A stretch of DNA of 64,000 bases, taken from contig MU385880.1 in the NCBI GenBank assembly GCA_022497145.1, positions 124,001-188,000 on the forward strand, given 5' to 3'. How positions within the stretch are numbered: the stretch's first letter is position 1; the number at the start of each line of letters is the position of its first letter. The notes under the pieces were generated by a model that saw only the letters and a program-made list of their open reading frames with translations, did no database searches and had not been told where the DNA came from. Below, piece by piece: positions 34,666 through 47,735 of this stretch. Both the position numbers and the translations under genes were made by a program. Source of the stretch: Rostrohypoxylon terebratum. Lineage: Eukaryota; Ascomycota; Sordariomycetes; Xylariales; Hypoxylaceae.

Positions 34666-36082
34666 AGACCATAAATCAAAGCCCTTGGAAGATAAAAACA
34701 CATAGCGAGTGTTGATTGGTACTGACGGGTGTAAGGGAATTGATACGCCGCGAATTAGCATTCTTGGAACATCCTACCAATACGTGCATCGTGTACAGGT
34801 CTAAGGCGTTAATTATAATAAGTGTACATTTTCTAAGCCCCGGGGGATATCCATGCCACATGGATGAAGCTGGAGATAGTTGGTGTGTGACAAAGCAGTG
34901 ACCGCGGACTCTGCGATCTCTCTGCTTAGTACTTACTATCCTAGCTGCCTAGTACATAATAGGATCATAGCCACGAAGGATATCATCGTAAGTCCTAGTA
35001 CGTCTCGGTCCGGTTCGGTTAGGATGGTTTGAAGGAGGAGCGGGGAAATGTTTATCTAGACATATTCCCAGTTGCGGCATTGGCTAGGTTTTCGGAATGG
35101 GGATTAATCTAGTTCGCATCGTCATGATGTCGTGAACTTTCAAAGGAGACAATGGAGTTGGTTGCCCTGTACAAAGTCGATTCCGGTCACATTCAAGCCA
35201 CAGCTCCGAGTGGGTCAGGAGAGGAGATGGTACTCCGGTCCGTAGAGAAATGTAACCTCGTGGGCCTCAGATCTCATCTCGTCGACCAATTGGATCGAGT
35301 ATGTATAGCACCTGGCTTACCAACTTGTACCTACTACCTACGGCATTGGATACAATCGTGTACCCGCAAAGCTACATATTGGTATATGTACTAGGTACTA
35401 GGCTCTAGCTAGTAGCTACTACTAGGTAGGTACTCGTTTCGATGTTTAGTTTACGTCGGAATGCGCCTGCATACAAAATTAAGAGATCCATAGGAGATAA
35501 GGAATAGACCAACCTCCATTGCACGATACTAAATACGAACAACTTTGGTGTATAAGGTGAAGTATGGATATTTGAAATCCAAGTCCAGGTAGGATCGATA
35601 TTCTCAACTATAACCGGATGTACATACCTCCAAAAGAGGCCCATTGTGTAAAAAAAAAACTAAGTACATACATACCTAGTACAGCCACCATTTGGTATTG
35701 AGTTTACGAGTCATGGTTCATCCTAGCTTGTGGCACCTGAGAACATCTATTACGTCACGTTGAAGGGAACACGCAGAGAAAGAGCTTCGAATGGAATTTA
35801 CAAGCCGCCAAAGCTTGAAAGCTAAACATGATTTTACCCCAAAGTCACGGATTATCATGTTTCCAGGCTGTCTGGTGTCAATGTTCGATTTTGGTTTATT
35901 TCGTCATCAGGATCGTAGCTTGACGTTATAAGACCGGCTTGTCTCAACGTCGTTCCCCTCCAACTACAAATTGTTGAGTACTGAATCGGTTACACCTACA
36001 TCAACTTTACCTGAAGAAAATTTCACCTATATTATACACCTTTAGTTTGAAAAGAGATACTGTCGTAATCACACTACACAGC
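34666..36082. other. Intergenic between NEM1 and a small membrane protein gene
   Basis: 1.4 kb with no supported gene. A dense run of CTAGTA/CTAGGTAC elements lies at about 35384-35432. Confidence 0.5.
35384..35432. repeat. Run of overlapping CTAGGTAC / CTAGTAG elements
   Basis: ACTAGGTACTAGG, CTAGCTAGTAGC and CTACTAGGTAGGTAC follow each other almost without gaps. Same element type as at 9.7 kb and 47.7-48.3 kb. Confidence 0.7.
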
Positions 36083-36738
36083 ATGTCTCTTCACTGTGAG
36101 TATCAGCTTACCCATTGCTTTTTAAGAGCATAAGACGAGATGTCTACAAAACAGCCATGACGCAAGTTTCAAGACTCATGGGAACTATCGCACCGCGACA
36201 TTGGCTGCGACATTGGCTAACTGGCAACAATCATTAGACCTTCCTCCAGTCAAACCTTCGGCTATTGCCCTCGGCACCGTATTCAACCACGGCATCGAGC
36301 TGGCTGTCCTAACTCCCGTCTTTGGCCAAACCTACCAACGAGCGAAGCAAGCCAACACCAAGGAAGAATTCCTCCGGTCTAAGGAGGCTTCTTCGGCTGC
36401 TGTCGCGTGGGGTACTTCCCTAGTCGGATCCGCTTTGCAGTCCTACGGCGTCGGTGCTCTCATCAACGCAACTGGTACTCTCAGTTACCGAGGTGCCGCA
36501 TATCTCGGCGCTTTGATCTTCGCGGCCACCTCCGCTCCCACTGTATGCCTCGTTATATAGGACTGTATAGAACATGCGTCAATTGTTGCTAACATCTATG
36601 CAGTATCTCGCTCAGTTATTGACGGAGAAACGGCCCCTCGATACTGTTGCTGTGGGGGCCACCTCGAAGATTCTCGAGACTGTCGGCTTGTCTCTGTTCT
36701 TGACTTGGTGGGGAACCCGAACCAACCCCTTCGATTAG
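36083..36738 (+). CDS. Small integral membrane protein, function unknown (DUF1761-like?)
   Basis: Coding core: exon 36155-36542 and last exon 36604-36738, joined over a 61-nt intron (GTATGC, GCTAAC, GCAG). A first mini-exon starts at ATG 36083. The whole model is about 179 residues. It contains FGQTYQRAKQANTKEEFLRSKEAS followed by three or four hydrophobic segments (SSAAVAWGTSLVGSALQSYGVGALI, YRGAAYLGALIFAATSAPT, ILETVGLSLFLTWWG), split here for reading. Layout recalls small DUF1761-type membrane proteins, but this is not certain. The obvious first donor (GTGAGT at 36096) puts the frame out by one; the weaker donor GTATCA at 36100 keeps it open, so the 5' end needs transcript evidence. Confidence 0.6.
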
Positions 36739-37258
36739 AAATCTAGGAAGTTCGAGGGACCTGTATTTGTTAGCTTCCCTATAGGTTAAACCCTTAGAAT
36801 TGCGTCGAGAGGCTGGATGGTATGGTTAGCTGTTTCTTGTTGTATATGTATGTAGTAAACGAACGTTCAGGCTTATTTTCCCAATAAACCTCTAAGACTT
36901 CAAGTATCAAAACCACGATATGTCTCCATGTCATAGCACGTGGTTAACCACTATGTTACGTAGTAAGTTCTTTTCAGAAAGGAGTTAATAGGTTCGTTGT
37001 AAATCGATTTTGATTGATCCTCCAATATAGTAAATGTAAAAAATCCCCAACGCCAATGGCTACTCCTATGTAAGCCGACCGAGACGGTAACATACAATGA
37101 TCCGAAGATGCCCTTTGATGCTCGAAAGGATAACGAAAAAACGCCCGGAAAGTATCAGCCGAGGCCGAGAAGAGTTTTACTTCAAACACGACTTCTCACA
37201 TCATCCCTCTTTCCCTACATACCTAATTAGGTAGGGATAACAGCGACCGCATCCCAAC
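36739..37258. other. Convergent 3' regions of the membrane-protein gene and NHP2
   Basis: No supported gene. Confidence 0.5.
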
Positions 37259-38078
37259 CTACGCCAGCTTGAGCTGCTTCTTGCTCGCCTTCTCGACGAG
37301 CTTGACCAGGTCCTTGTAGATCACGGCGTACTCCTCGGGCTTTATGTCAGACGGATCGCTTTCCTTGCTGCGCTTGGTCTGGGTGTCGGTGACCATGACG
37401 ACACTGGTAGGACGCTTTGTCACACCGGCGGCGCCGAGCTCGGCACGAGAGGCGACGAAGATGTATGGCACGTTGACGTCCTCGCACAGCACGGGGATGT
37501 GGCTGATCACGTCGGCGGGGCTGATGTCGCCGGCTAGGATGACGACACCCGGGAAGGATGTGTTGCCCGGGCCGCTGACGGGGGACTTGCGCAGGGACTT
37601 GACGACTTCTTTGACGCCGCGCTTCAGGGTCCTGTGCTTGGCAGCTGGAATAAGAGGATGGGTTAGTTTGCTCAGTTCTTCGCTTCTAGGGGAAGCGGTA
37701 GGAAGTAGCGAGGAATTGAAGGTCGAAATAAACATGGTGTGAACATTCAAGATGGGAATCGGCTGTCTTACCCTTTCGTACTGTCTTCATGATCTTCTTG
37801 GTTGCGCTCTCATCTGCTAACGGCTTCGCGAAGGGCACTAGGGCGCCGACGAGAGGAGCTACAGGCTCGGTGTTTTTTACTTCTTCATCCTTCTCGGCGG
37901 CGGCAGGGGAAGCAGAATCAGCTTGGAGCTGACCTTCGACATGAGCGACAGCGGCATTCTTCAGCTTTTCTTTCTTATCCTTCTTCTCTTTCTTTTCCTT
38001 CTTCACTTTGGTCACACCATCAACCTCGCTACGCTTCTTGTCCTTTTTTTCCTTCTTCTCCGGTTTTGTCGAACCCAT
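37259..38078 (-). CDS. NHP2: H/ACA ribonucleoprotein subunit Nhp2 (L7Ae family)
   Basis: Exons 38078-37772 and 37644-37259 encode 230 residues. The 127-nt intron has GTAAGA, a CTAAC branch site and a TTCCAG acceptor. It joins KTVRK to AAKHRTLKRGVKEVVKSLRK, the conserved RNA-binding start of the L7Ae domain. VVILAGDISPADVISHIPVLCEDVNVPY, then FVASRAELGAAG, are diagnostic of Nhp2. Residues 1-50 are a Lys/Glu-rich extension (KEKKEKKDKKEKLK), longer than in yeast (156 aa in total). The protein binds H/ACA snoRNAs in the nucleolus for rRNA pseudouridylation and processing. The frame is open 243 bp upstream, but the ATG at 38078 begins the conserved part. Confidence 0.95.
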
Positions 38079-39229
38079 TGTGTCGATTGTAAAATTTTCG
38101 AGATGAAAAAAATTAGGTCGGCGGATGGAGTGATATGTGCCGAGATCGACGATTGGCGTGATTATCTGTTGTCGCAATGGGTGAGCGGATGGCGAATGTA
38201 CGATTTCAATTGATTTGAGCTTCGAAATCGTGCCAATTGACCGTAAATAAAAATTCGACCTGGAAATTTTTCTGCTGGCCGATAGCGATAGCAGCTTTCC
38301 GCGGGGATCATCAGAAACCAATCAGATACGTTGAAAAGATGGGGTCTTCCCGCTTTAGTCTCCTGCTAGCAAGGGGGAAGCCGGAACCTTTCCATCTTAT
38401 TTTCCTAGCCATTTATCTGAGTATACATAGGTACATAGGTACATGATGTCTAATGTTAACCTTAAAGTGCACCTTACTGACCAATCCATATCTTTTTTTC
38501 TTTACACCTACATATCTGTGGGAATATTATCCATACATACATATGTCATCTTACAAGCAGATATGCCGATCTTCTTGTTATTCAAACTTCCTATTATTAG
38601 ATTTTCGGGGCTTCTACTCTGTACAACTACTTCATGAATAGTTGTCAGTTGTCAGCATGTTCATTCGTCTCATTCGTACGATTTACAGCGTCAGAGCGTA
38701 TACCGGTACGTATAATCCAGAAGGATTCGTTGACTAAAAGACTAAAAGAAAAACCTCGGTTAACATGAACAGCAGCGACGCTACCAGATATTTTCCCGTC
38801 CACTGAAGCCCCTTGCTTCCTCTGAGGTCTTGCGATGAGCCCCCAAATAACAGCTGCGAGCACCCGCCGCCCAAATTTGCTGCCTCCAAGGTGCCTCGCT
38901 TCGAGTATATTACTTTCCAGCTGCGGCCAAAGGGGGCTTAGTTCAGCTGAAGGAATGATGATGAATGACGATCCGAAGTCCACTTTCCTTCCACAATAGG
39001 GAGCTGAAATTTATGAGATGCCATCTGAACCCGGGGCATTTGCACCCCCGCCTTGACAATATGCAATGCCACTCTACTATATTTATTAGTATCTGTGTCT
39101 CGCGATTTGCCTTTCATGTTCTGCCGGCTTCTCCTTTCTGTTGTCTCTATCGTTGGTATTACTTACCCTACCCTCTAGCCTAGGGAGGGATTCAGAGCCA
39201 ATTGGTCTCCGCAAGAATAGAGATACAAC
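38079..39229. other. Divergent promoter region of NHP2 and the GH92 gene
   Basis: 1.15 kb with no supported gene; short open frames near 38440-38640 lack any signature. Confidence 0.5.
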
Positions 39230-41740
39230 ATGAGTGCTCGGATATTATTGTTATCCTTCGTTGCCGCGGCATCATGCCAATCTTCCGCGACCCGATTTCG
39301 CCGGGCTACCAATAGCTCTTCTAGTGGTTATGATTTCGTGGATCCTCTCATTGGCACTCGCAACGGCGGTAGGTTATCTAGGTTCTCTAAACATTTTGCC
39401 CTCGAAGAAACTAACAACCACAATAGGTCATGTATTTGCTGGAGCGACTCTACCGTTTGGTAAGTTTGTCGATCTAGATCCGAATAAAATATATCTAACA
39501 ATGTAATAGGCATGGCCAAAGCTGTTCCAGATGTCACGAGTGATAATCAAGGAGGGTACGCCTCGAACGGAAGCCCAGTTCAAGGGTTTTCGCATACACA
39601 TGATTCAGGCACAGGGGGTGCCTCGTCTCTAGCCAATTTCCCGATATTTGTTTACCCAGGTTGTGCAAACGACACCGTAGACGGCTGCGTTTTTCCCAAG
39701 ACAAAAAGAAGCGTCAATGTTGTCGATGGCAGCGTCTCTGCTCGTCCTGGTTATTTCTCCATTGATCTTGAGTCTGGAATCAGAGCAGAGATTACGGCTT
39801 CAAACCACACTGCGCTCTATAAATTCACGTTCTACGGCAACGCCACAGGAAACGCCGCAGTAGACGCCCCCCTCAGCCCGTTATTCATCACGGACTTAAC
39901 AGATCTCCCAAACACACGCCAGAGTGGAAGTGCATCTGTCGATCCGCATACTGGCCGAATGACTGGAAACGGTACCTTCCAGCCTAGTTTCGGAACTGGC
40001 ACATATAACTTACATTTCTGCACCGACTTTCTTCAAGGGAATGCTATTCGCGATACCGGTGTGTTCGTTAACAATAGGGCTGGTAGTAATCCGAAAAGTA
40101 TCGTTGTTGAAAAGGACAACAATTCTCCGCCTGTCCCTGCTGGGGCCTACACTTGGTTCGACAAAGTTGAAAGTGGTACCACGATCACAGTTCGAGTTGG
40201 CATTTCGTTCAAGAGCGTCGATCAAGCTTGCAATAGTGCACAGACCGAAATCCCCGACTTTGATTTTTCAAAGACTTTAAGTACCGCAGAAGATATCTGG
40301 AAAGACAAACTCTCCGTCCTGAGTATCGACACGACCGGCTTCGAAGGCACCTCCTTGCAAACAATTTTCTGGAGTGGTGTGTATAGAGCGATGTTGAGCC
40401 CTCAAGATTATACTGGCGAAAATTACCTCTGGGAAAGTGACGAACCTTACTACGATTCGTGGTACTGTATATGGGACAGTTTCCGGTCGATTCATTCTCT
40501 CATCACGCTTCTCGACCCCCATTCACAAACGCTCATGATCCGTTCCCTCATCGACATCTATCGACACGAAGGATGGTTGCCCGACTGCAGGATGTCTCTT
40601 TGCAAAGGATGGACTCAGGGTGGATCTAACGCCGACGTCGTGCTAGCCGATGCATTTTTGAAGAATATTACACAGGGTGTCGACTGGGAAACTGGATACG
40701 AGGCTTTGATAAAGGATGCGGAGGACGAACCTCCCGTGTGGGATTATGAGGGACGCGGTGGGTTGACTAGTTGGAAGAATCTGGGCTACATTCCAGCCGA
40801 TGATTACGATCCAATTGGAACCGGTCTGTTCACACGAAGCGTTTCTCGAACCGTTGAGTATGCCTATAACGACTTTTGCATTGCCGAAGTAGCAAAGGCC
40901 CTCGGTAAGCATGATGACTACGAGAAATATACCAAGAGATCTGGAAATTGGATAAATGTATACAACAAGGACCAGACATCGGATGTTGGGGGTAAAGATA
41001 CTGGATTCACTGGTTTTGTTCAACCAAGGTACCTGAACGGTACTTGGGGTTACCAGGATCCAACTCTCTGCTCTTCCGTCAACTCTTTCGACTCTTGCTA
41101 CCTTAACTCAGGTGGTCATGAAACATACGAGGGTAGCCCTTGGCTCTACACTTTCTTCGCGCCTCATGACATGGCAAGTTTGATCACTACTCTTGGCGGA
41201 CCCGACACATTTGTCAGCCGTCTAGATTACCTCCACGAGAGCGGTATCCTCTACGTCGGTGACGAGCAAGCATTCCTTACTATATTCCAGTACCACTACG
41301 CGGGTCGTCCGGGGAAGTCCGCTGAACGCGTTCATTATTATATACCCAGCCAATTCAACACTACGACAGCAGGAATACCAGGAAACGACGACTCAGGTGC
41401 CATGGGCTCTTTCGTTGCACTAGCTATGATGGGTATATTCCCCAACCCTGGTCAAGACGTCTATTTCATCACGGCGCCCTTTTTCCCCTCTGTGTCGATC
41501 ACCAACCGAATGACGGGCAACACTGCTACGATCAAGACTGTTAACTTCGACACCGCCTATAAGAACATATACATCCAAAGCGCCAAACTAGATGGGAAAG
41601 ATTACACGAAGAATTACCTAACACATAGCTTCTTCCTCAATGGAGGTACACTAGAACTCACATTAGGCGAGCAGGAGAGTACCACTTGGGGCACTGGGAA
41701 GGATGATTTGCCGCCAAGCCTCCATCAATCATCCTATTAG
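39230..41740 (+). CDS. Secreted GH92 alpha-1,2-mannosidase-family protein
   Basis: Exons 39230-39368, 39427-39459 and 39510-41740 give 800 residues. The N-terminus MSARILLLSFVAAASC is a signal peptide. GYDFVDPLIGTRNGG, then GHVFAGATLPFGMAKAVPD, then YASNGSPVQGFSHTHDSGTGG are the opening motifs of glycoside hydrolase family 92; the middle exon is only 33 nt and codes for part of them. Other GH92 blocks: WSGVYRAMLSPQ, WDSFRSIHSLITLLDP, GWTQGGSNADVVLADAFLKN, and GNDDSGAMGSFVALAMMGIFPNPGQDVYF, which carries the conserved carboxylates. The family uses calcium and releases mannose from N-glycans or mannans. Several N-glycosylation sites are visible. It lies tail to tail with the terpene synthase gene. 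Confidence 0.93.
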
Positions 41741-41878
41741 ATACTTCATCACAGTATAAGTTCTAGAGCTTCAGAAGCAACACGCCGTATATTCACGTAA
41801 TAAATGTTACTCTAGTTGTGACCACTAACACTGGTCCTTTTCATCAACAGAATTCCGTCCCAAAACTTCCCGAGATAA

Positions 41879-43466
41879 TCAAAGGGTGATATGAAGTCCC
41901 CCTTCCATCGACTTGCAGTTGAGCCTATATCGTCCCGATATGAGACTAAGTCAATCCAATGTCAGCATCATGCCAACCATTAGACTCGGTCAATGCTTAC
42001 CTCCAATTGAGGTTTGATGTACAAGCATATTTGCAGCCCTCAACGAATTTACGAATGTCTCCCTGGACCTTGGGCATGGCCGAATAGCGCTCTAGAAGAT
42101 CCGTCTCCGCAGCTTCGAGCCGGTACGTCGCGGATCTTACGATATCGAAAGCATGGTTGATAGCCGCCTGAACAGATCCGAGCTCTAGAGATAGGAGCGC
42201 AACTAGCGAATCGACTTGCGACTGGGCCTGCGATTCCCCATATTGTTAGAGTTTCAATTTAACACATTGGAAGCTTAGAGACTTACGACTTCCTTCTTGA
42301 AGGATAGGATATCGTTGGACCTTGAGCATTGTCAGTGGTGCGCCAGCGAACGACATCGTTCTAGGGCTGACTCACGTGGCGATGATAATATTCGTCTCGT
42401 TCCAGAGTCGTTGCATCGCTTCGTCATTCATCACCTCTTCAGGTAATGTAATCCCGTAGGCATACCTATGGCCCCTTAGTATACTCCTTTTATCAACAAA
42501 AACAAGCTTAAACGCAGGAGCACGTAATCGGTCGTGGCGATACATACCCTGACGGCGCCAGTGCCTAGACGGCGTCGTGCGCATTCTTCAACAGTGGGAA
42601 GTCGGTTTGTTAGTTGGATCTCCTGCTCCTCTTCACAAGACTTAATGAAGAAAATCACCTCATTGAGAAATGTGTTTAACTGACCTAAACCTCGATCAGA
42701 CCCCCAAAATCACTCAGTATAAAATGAGGGTAACACACGTTCGTTACAGGACTTTAACATGGCTTGGCCTACTGGCTTGAAGCCAGTTATGATGGGATCG
42801 GTGGATGTTTCAGAGAGCTTCGATTCTGAACTTCCTGAAAGACACTGTTGTATGTAATCGATCGTTCTCTGGCGGAATGTGGATGCTTCTCCCCAGTCAC
42901 TGGAAATTGTCGAAAACTCGGTTGAATCGGTTTCTGGGCGTCAGTTAGACTAAAGTGGTTCCTTGTTTGATTCGATAGTCATCCATACCGTCGTCCCAAA
43001 CGAAGAGCTGTATGAAGCCAAAAATTTAGCTAATTACTAACAGATCACGGTTGATAGTCAAGTTCTTACCCATATAGACATAGACGTAACAGCCTCTAGT
43101 GCTTCATACGATGCATATGGCCACCAAGAAGCCCCGAAGAACGGCATGTTAGACGCCTTCAACTTGCGAAGCCGAGTTGCGTCCTCCAAGGAAGATGAGA
43201 GACTATGATTCGTGAGCAAGTAGACTATATGATAGCAGAAGAGAACTTCCTCTCTACCTCGTAAACGTCTTCTCAACATGTTCGTTCAACCTTTCGATAT
43301 CGGGGTGAACACCTTGAGGCCAATGGCTTATCATGGACTGCATGTCAGGGATGGTAACATGGCACCCACGTAAACTTAACAGGAGTTGCTCGCGTGGGTT
43401 TACAGTGAGTGTTCCAGGCTTGGCTGCCAACCCCGTTGCTTCGACTTCTTGGACAGTTAAGGCCAT
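41879..43466 (-). CDS. Class I terpene (sesquiterpene-type) synthase with a damaged splice donor
   Basis: Nine exons: 43466-43258, 43202-43070, 43007-42989, 42933-42739, 42684-42528, 42465-42376, 42320-42287, 42227-42001, 41945-41879. Together they give a continuous 376-residue frame. Exon 3 is 19 nt. The aspartate-rich metal motif is Asp119-Asp-Glu-Thr-Asp123, following WLFVW. The NSE triad is Asn270, Ser274 and Glu278 (NDILSFKKE). RY near the end (SGRY, 360-361) is the usual pyrophosphate sensor. Such enzymes ionise farnesyl (or larger) diphosphate in the cytosol and cyclise it; the product cannot be predicted. Odd: all introns but one are canonical. The donor after exon 5 reads TTACGT; a G in place of T at minus-strand position 42527 would give GTACGT and the family-typical joint ..ATTEYAYGITLPEEV. 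The gene may thus be mis-spliced. Confidence 0.85.
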
Positions 43467-46100
43467 GATGACTTGGGTGGTGATCTTGATCTAATTGAAT
43501 GAACAGAGAAACTTATAGGGAATATATGTACAGATAGATAAAGCTTCGGTCGACCATCGCCAACTATATACAGATCACGTCTGATATTTATATTTTCAGA
43601 GTCCCAATGGCAAGACGAGTGTACTAGAGACAGCGACTTACACTTGCTATTAGGCTACCTGCCAATCCTCCTAGTGTCATAGTCGAGGGCTCTTGAATAT
43701 ACACGAATCATACCCTGATTTCAATTTCATCTTTGGCGCTGCGAGAGACCTGAAGTCAACAATATCTGGATTTGTCACACCAATTTTCAGAAGTAAGGTC
43801 ACTTCGTCAGCAGCACAACACCAATCATGCGAAGATCATTCCCATAGTGCTGAGAGATACTACATCGTACGGCTTACAGTTTAGAAGCATCAGTCCCCAC
43901 GACTGATATCACCGGTGCCCTTGTGTGACTCTAAACTCTCAAAGCGGTCAGCTTATTAGGAAGTCGGATTAGGATGTATCCCTCATCTGATATATTAGGA
44001 CCGAGTACATCGGGAAAAGATCACTCTCAAATGGTTAATTTATCGAACGATGTATATGAATCTGGGTCTCTTGGATATACATATATAACGTTCCACCCTG
44101 AGTCTATATAGCCTTTCATCACTCTGACAAGCCTCGAGCCCTAAGACATCGTGAATAAGCCGGACAATCTTGCTTTATAAGGGCCTTATTATAGTAAACT
44201 TTACACAAACTAGAATATTTAGACAAGCAGCCTCGCAAACTTATTCCAACCATACGTCGCCCTGCGCTGAAATGCGAGATGACACTTCTCGGATATGATA
44301 AACGATAGCCGGCCCGTGGAATATCTCCGGTTGTTCGCCATTGAGGGTCCGATGTGGCAATCCGAACGGGATGCCTGATGTCTAGGACCCTAGGTAGCGT
44401 TCCTATCACCTCCTACCCCGTTGATATCCTGGCCGGCCTCCGTGCCTGTCCCGTGGTAACACCGAGTATATCACATCGAAAAGAAATAGGAAATGCAGTG
44501 ATCTATCCATCACCAAGCCAAGCAGCTGCCAAGTTGGAGATGATAGATCTGGAAATTTGATAGGCTTGACTTTGCTTTTCCGATCTTTCATGGCAAGCTG
44601 AGCCTTATCCACACCATCCCGCTCTGTGACGAGATGGGTTACACGAGCCCCATAGTGGCGTCCAGGATCTTCGCAGGTCTTCACCTGAGAGATTGGCAAT
44701 TGTTTCCCGAAAGTCACTAATTGGCCCAGGACACTCGCTATCATACCGCCATCTCGATCACGACATCACACTGTTGTTGATATTCCCGCGTTGTGACGCC
44801 CGTGCATGATGTAATATGGGTACACAAGATCTCACGCTGGGTAGATATTTCGGATGAAGCCCTGGCAAGTTTTAAGGATTTACTATCTCCTGGGTATGGT
44901 ATTCACCATAATCTGATCTAGGAATGCGATTGAGAACATATTTCATATGCCTACCTACCAATCTACACACCTACTATTATTACTGTTTTCAGATCGATTA
45001 CCTTTAAGATCCAGTGGTGAAATTCGACGCCTTATAGGGCTTTTGAACGGTACCTGAATAAAATCAGATGTAGCCAGTTCAAGGTTCTCAACGTCTAACA
45101 TGATGCCAAGGGTCATGGAATATCCTGCCAATGTAGCATAGTATATCTATCAAAACCTATAATTCAGACGGAATTGCTTACTATTTGGCCTATGACCACG
45201 TTCTGCTAAACAGAAGTTAGCTTTTCTACCTACTATAACCGGACTTTTACATACATAGAGTAAGGTAAGCTGTAATCGGAGAGACCCTGAACTCGGAGCT
45301 CATCAAGGAGATGAGTCTTATATAATACAAGCGGTGGAACTCTAGAAGGTATCATCTTTTCTAAATTTCCCATGAGAACCACATTGTGCCCAACGGGTTG
45401 TCTTTCAAAGAACGTCGATAGTAGAACGTATCATAGAGGGTCCTATTTTCCTTCACTGATCAAACGGGGGACGGAGGGTCTCGCAAGGGAGTAGCTACAC
45501 TAATTCGAGGTAGAACCTTCGACTTTGGAGATAGTAAAGGAATTTAAGGATTATTAATTTCATCATATGCTAGTTCTCGAGGCTGTTGATATCCTCAAGC
45601 GACTATGCTGTGAATTACAAGGTTCCTATCTCTGGGGAGGGGAGGGCGCGGCAGCGAGAAAGATCAATTAGAGCCCCCTCACCCCACGTAACAACGCCAC
45701 TGTCCCCCCGTATTTGTATTGCGAAAACGCTGAGTGTTCGCTGCAAGGCTCCCAAATTTACCTACCTATATTAGGGGTATATGGATTGGACTAGGAAAGC
45801 AAGGCAGAGGAAGGTGAAGAAGCAGGATGTAATATATATTAGTTACTTCCGCTAGACACCGATGCTTATGGCCTTTCTCTGGGTACAGGTAGGTAACTGC
45901 TTAGTCAATAAGGTCGTGCTCGTGGTAATATTATAGATTGGAAAGACAACGGTTGATCGCTTGCTGTAGATTCGCTAGATAGTATGAATCGGACAACTAT
46001 TATCTGCTTAATCTCTTTTAAACCCCTTTCGGAACTCGGGGTTCCTTATATACACATTTCAAGGATAACACGAAAGGTAGCGAGAGTGTCATTCCGTCAC

Positions 46101-46126
46101 CTTCGACTGATAGCTTCGACTGATAG
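46101..46126. repeat. Direct repeat of CTTCGACTGATAG (2 copies)
   Basis: Two exact 13-bp copies in tandem with a partial third (CTTCTGA). Confidence 0.85.
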
Positions 46127-47712
46127 CTTCTGACATCAGCATCATCGATAAGAGAAATTTACCTAGTAGCAGGCCCTAGGTAAGTAGTAGATACACGTGA
46201 AAATTCTAGGGTTGGATAAGCAATGTATCCGTTAAGCCAGTGGAGTTAGGATTCACTTTCGGTGTCGCTCAAGGGATGCAGCCATTCAGTAAATAGAATG
46301 GCTCGCCAGTGACACAAGGAGACACTGATCTTATATCAGCTATAATGGATTCATGACATCAAGCGACAATCAGTATTTAGAAAACAGCACCACAGCACGC
46401 TGAGAGAGGTAGCAAATGCAGTTTTCGGTGTCGCTAGCACCTGGAACTAGCCGTATCGCAGAAAATCATCGTCGTTATCTGTTGTTTTCCGTAGTAGTTT
46501 CGATATAATATTCGCTCAAATGTAAGGAGTTCGATAAACTCTGCGGTATTGCGGCCGTATCACGATGCACCAGACCGTTGATCAAGATGATCCGCGTGAC
46601 TCAGGAGCTCAATGGAGCTTGACCATTGACGTACTGTTCGTTTGAGTAAAACACGTGTTTGTATTGTACCAGGTAAACCGTAGGAGGTTAGTTCGGATCG
46701 GTATCACATCCACCCATATTGTTCTGAAGCATTCTATACTTGTTGGTCACCAAGTCATAGAACAGGATCATACTATGTAGAATCCCCCTCTGCCCCTTTT
46801 CTTAGCTGTGAATAGACGTGAAATGATGGATTTTCCAAGTTGTTTGATGAAAGTACTAGGTAAAAGTAGGTACGTACCCTCAATAAACTTCTGGATGTCC
46901 ACCTTCTCAAGGTTTAAGGTTGGGTCCAATTTAAGGTACAATTTAAGAGAATAATGACCGTAGATCCGCTCACGGAGCTAATTAAGCCAAGCCAACCTTA
47001 AATGGTGATGGGGTGCCCAGTGGCAGGGTGGCAGGGTGATACCGCGGTTCAATAATTCTAGTAGGTACCTAAACCTCTTCGTTCTCCCCATCTTTTTTCA
47101 ATCCCTTCAGCCCTTCCCCATTCTGCCCATTCTCCCCCAATCCATTGAATGGGGACCCTCACAGAATCCTTATTGGCCATTCAAACCCGACTCCTCCAGG
47201 CGATGACGTCTGGCAAAGCGCCTTCGGAGTGGCCAGAAGCTTGACGATGCAGAAACCAACGGACCAATCACGGCTGAGGAAATTCCACATGCAGATGGAT
47301 CCATGCCCACTCGCATATGATTGTTATGGTTGTTGCTAACTGCGCATCTGTCCTAACCATATACGTCAGTGAGAGCATAACAAATAGTGTATTCTTGCCT
47401 TTTCCGAGACACACAGAAGGTTCTCAAGTGGCGTTTAGAACTCTAACAGGATGGGTTCCACGGCAAAAATACCGCCTTCCCTAGTTTTCCTACCGATAGG
47501 TAGTACTAGGGCAGTACAGATCGTAACTAGTTAAGCCGTCGGTGGACAATACACTACATAGCAAGTCACAGAGTTGATCATGATCATGGTTATCCAACAC
47601 CAAACAGTCTGACAGTTGGTGCCGTGATTCCGGTGGCCTCTTTTCATGAGCTGGATCGGATCGGCAAATTCATCCGTGGCCGCCACTCGGACATTGACGG
47701 GTTACTTACATG

Positions 47713-47735
47713 CCTAGGACCTAGGACCTAGGTAC
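47713..47735. repeat. CCTAGGA tandem repeat, inverted copy of 9658-9680
   Basis: Exact reverse complement, over 23 nt, of the element at 9658-9680; built from three CCTAGG palindromes. Confidence 0.85.
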
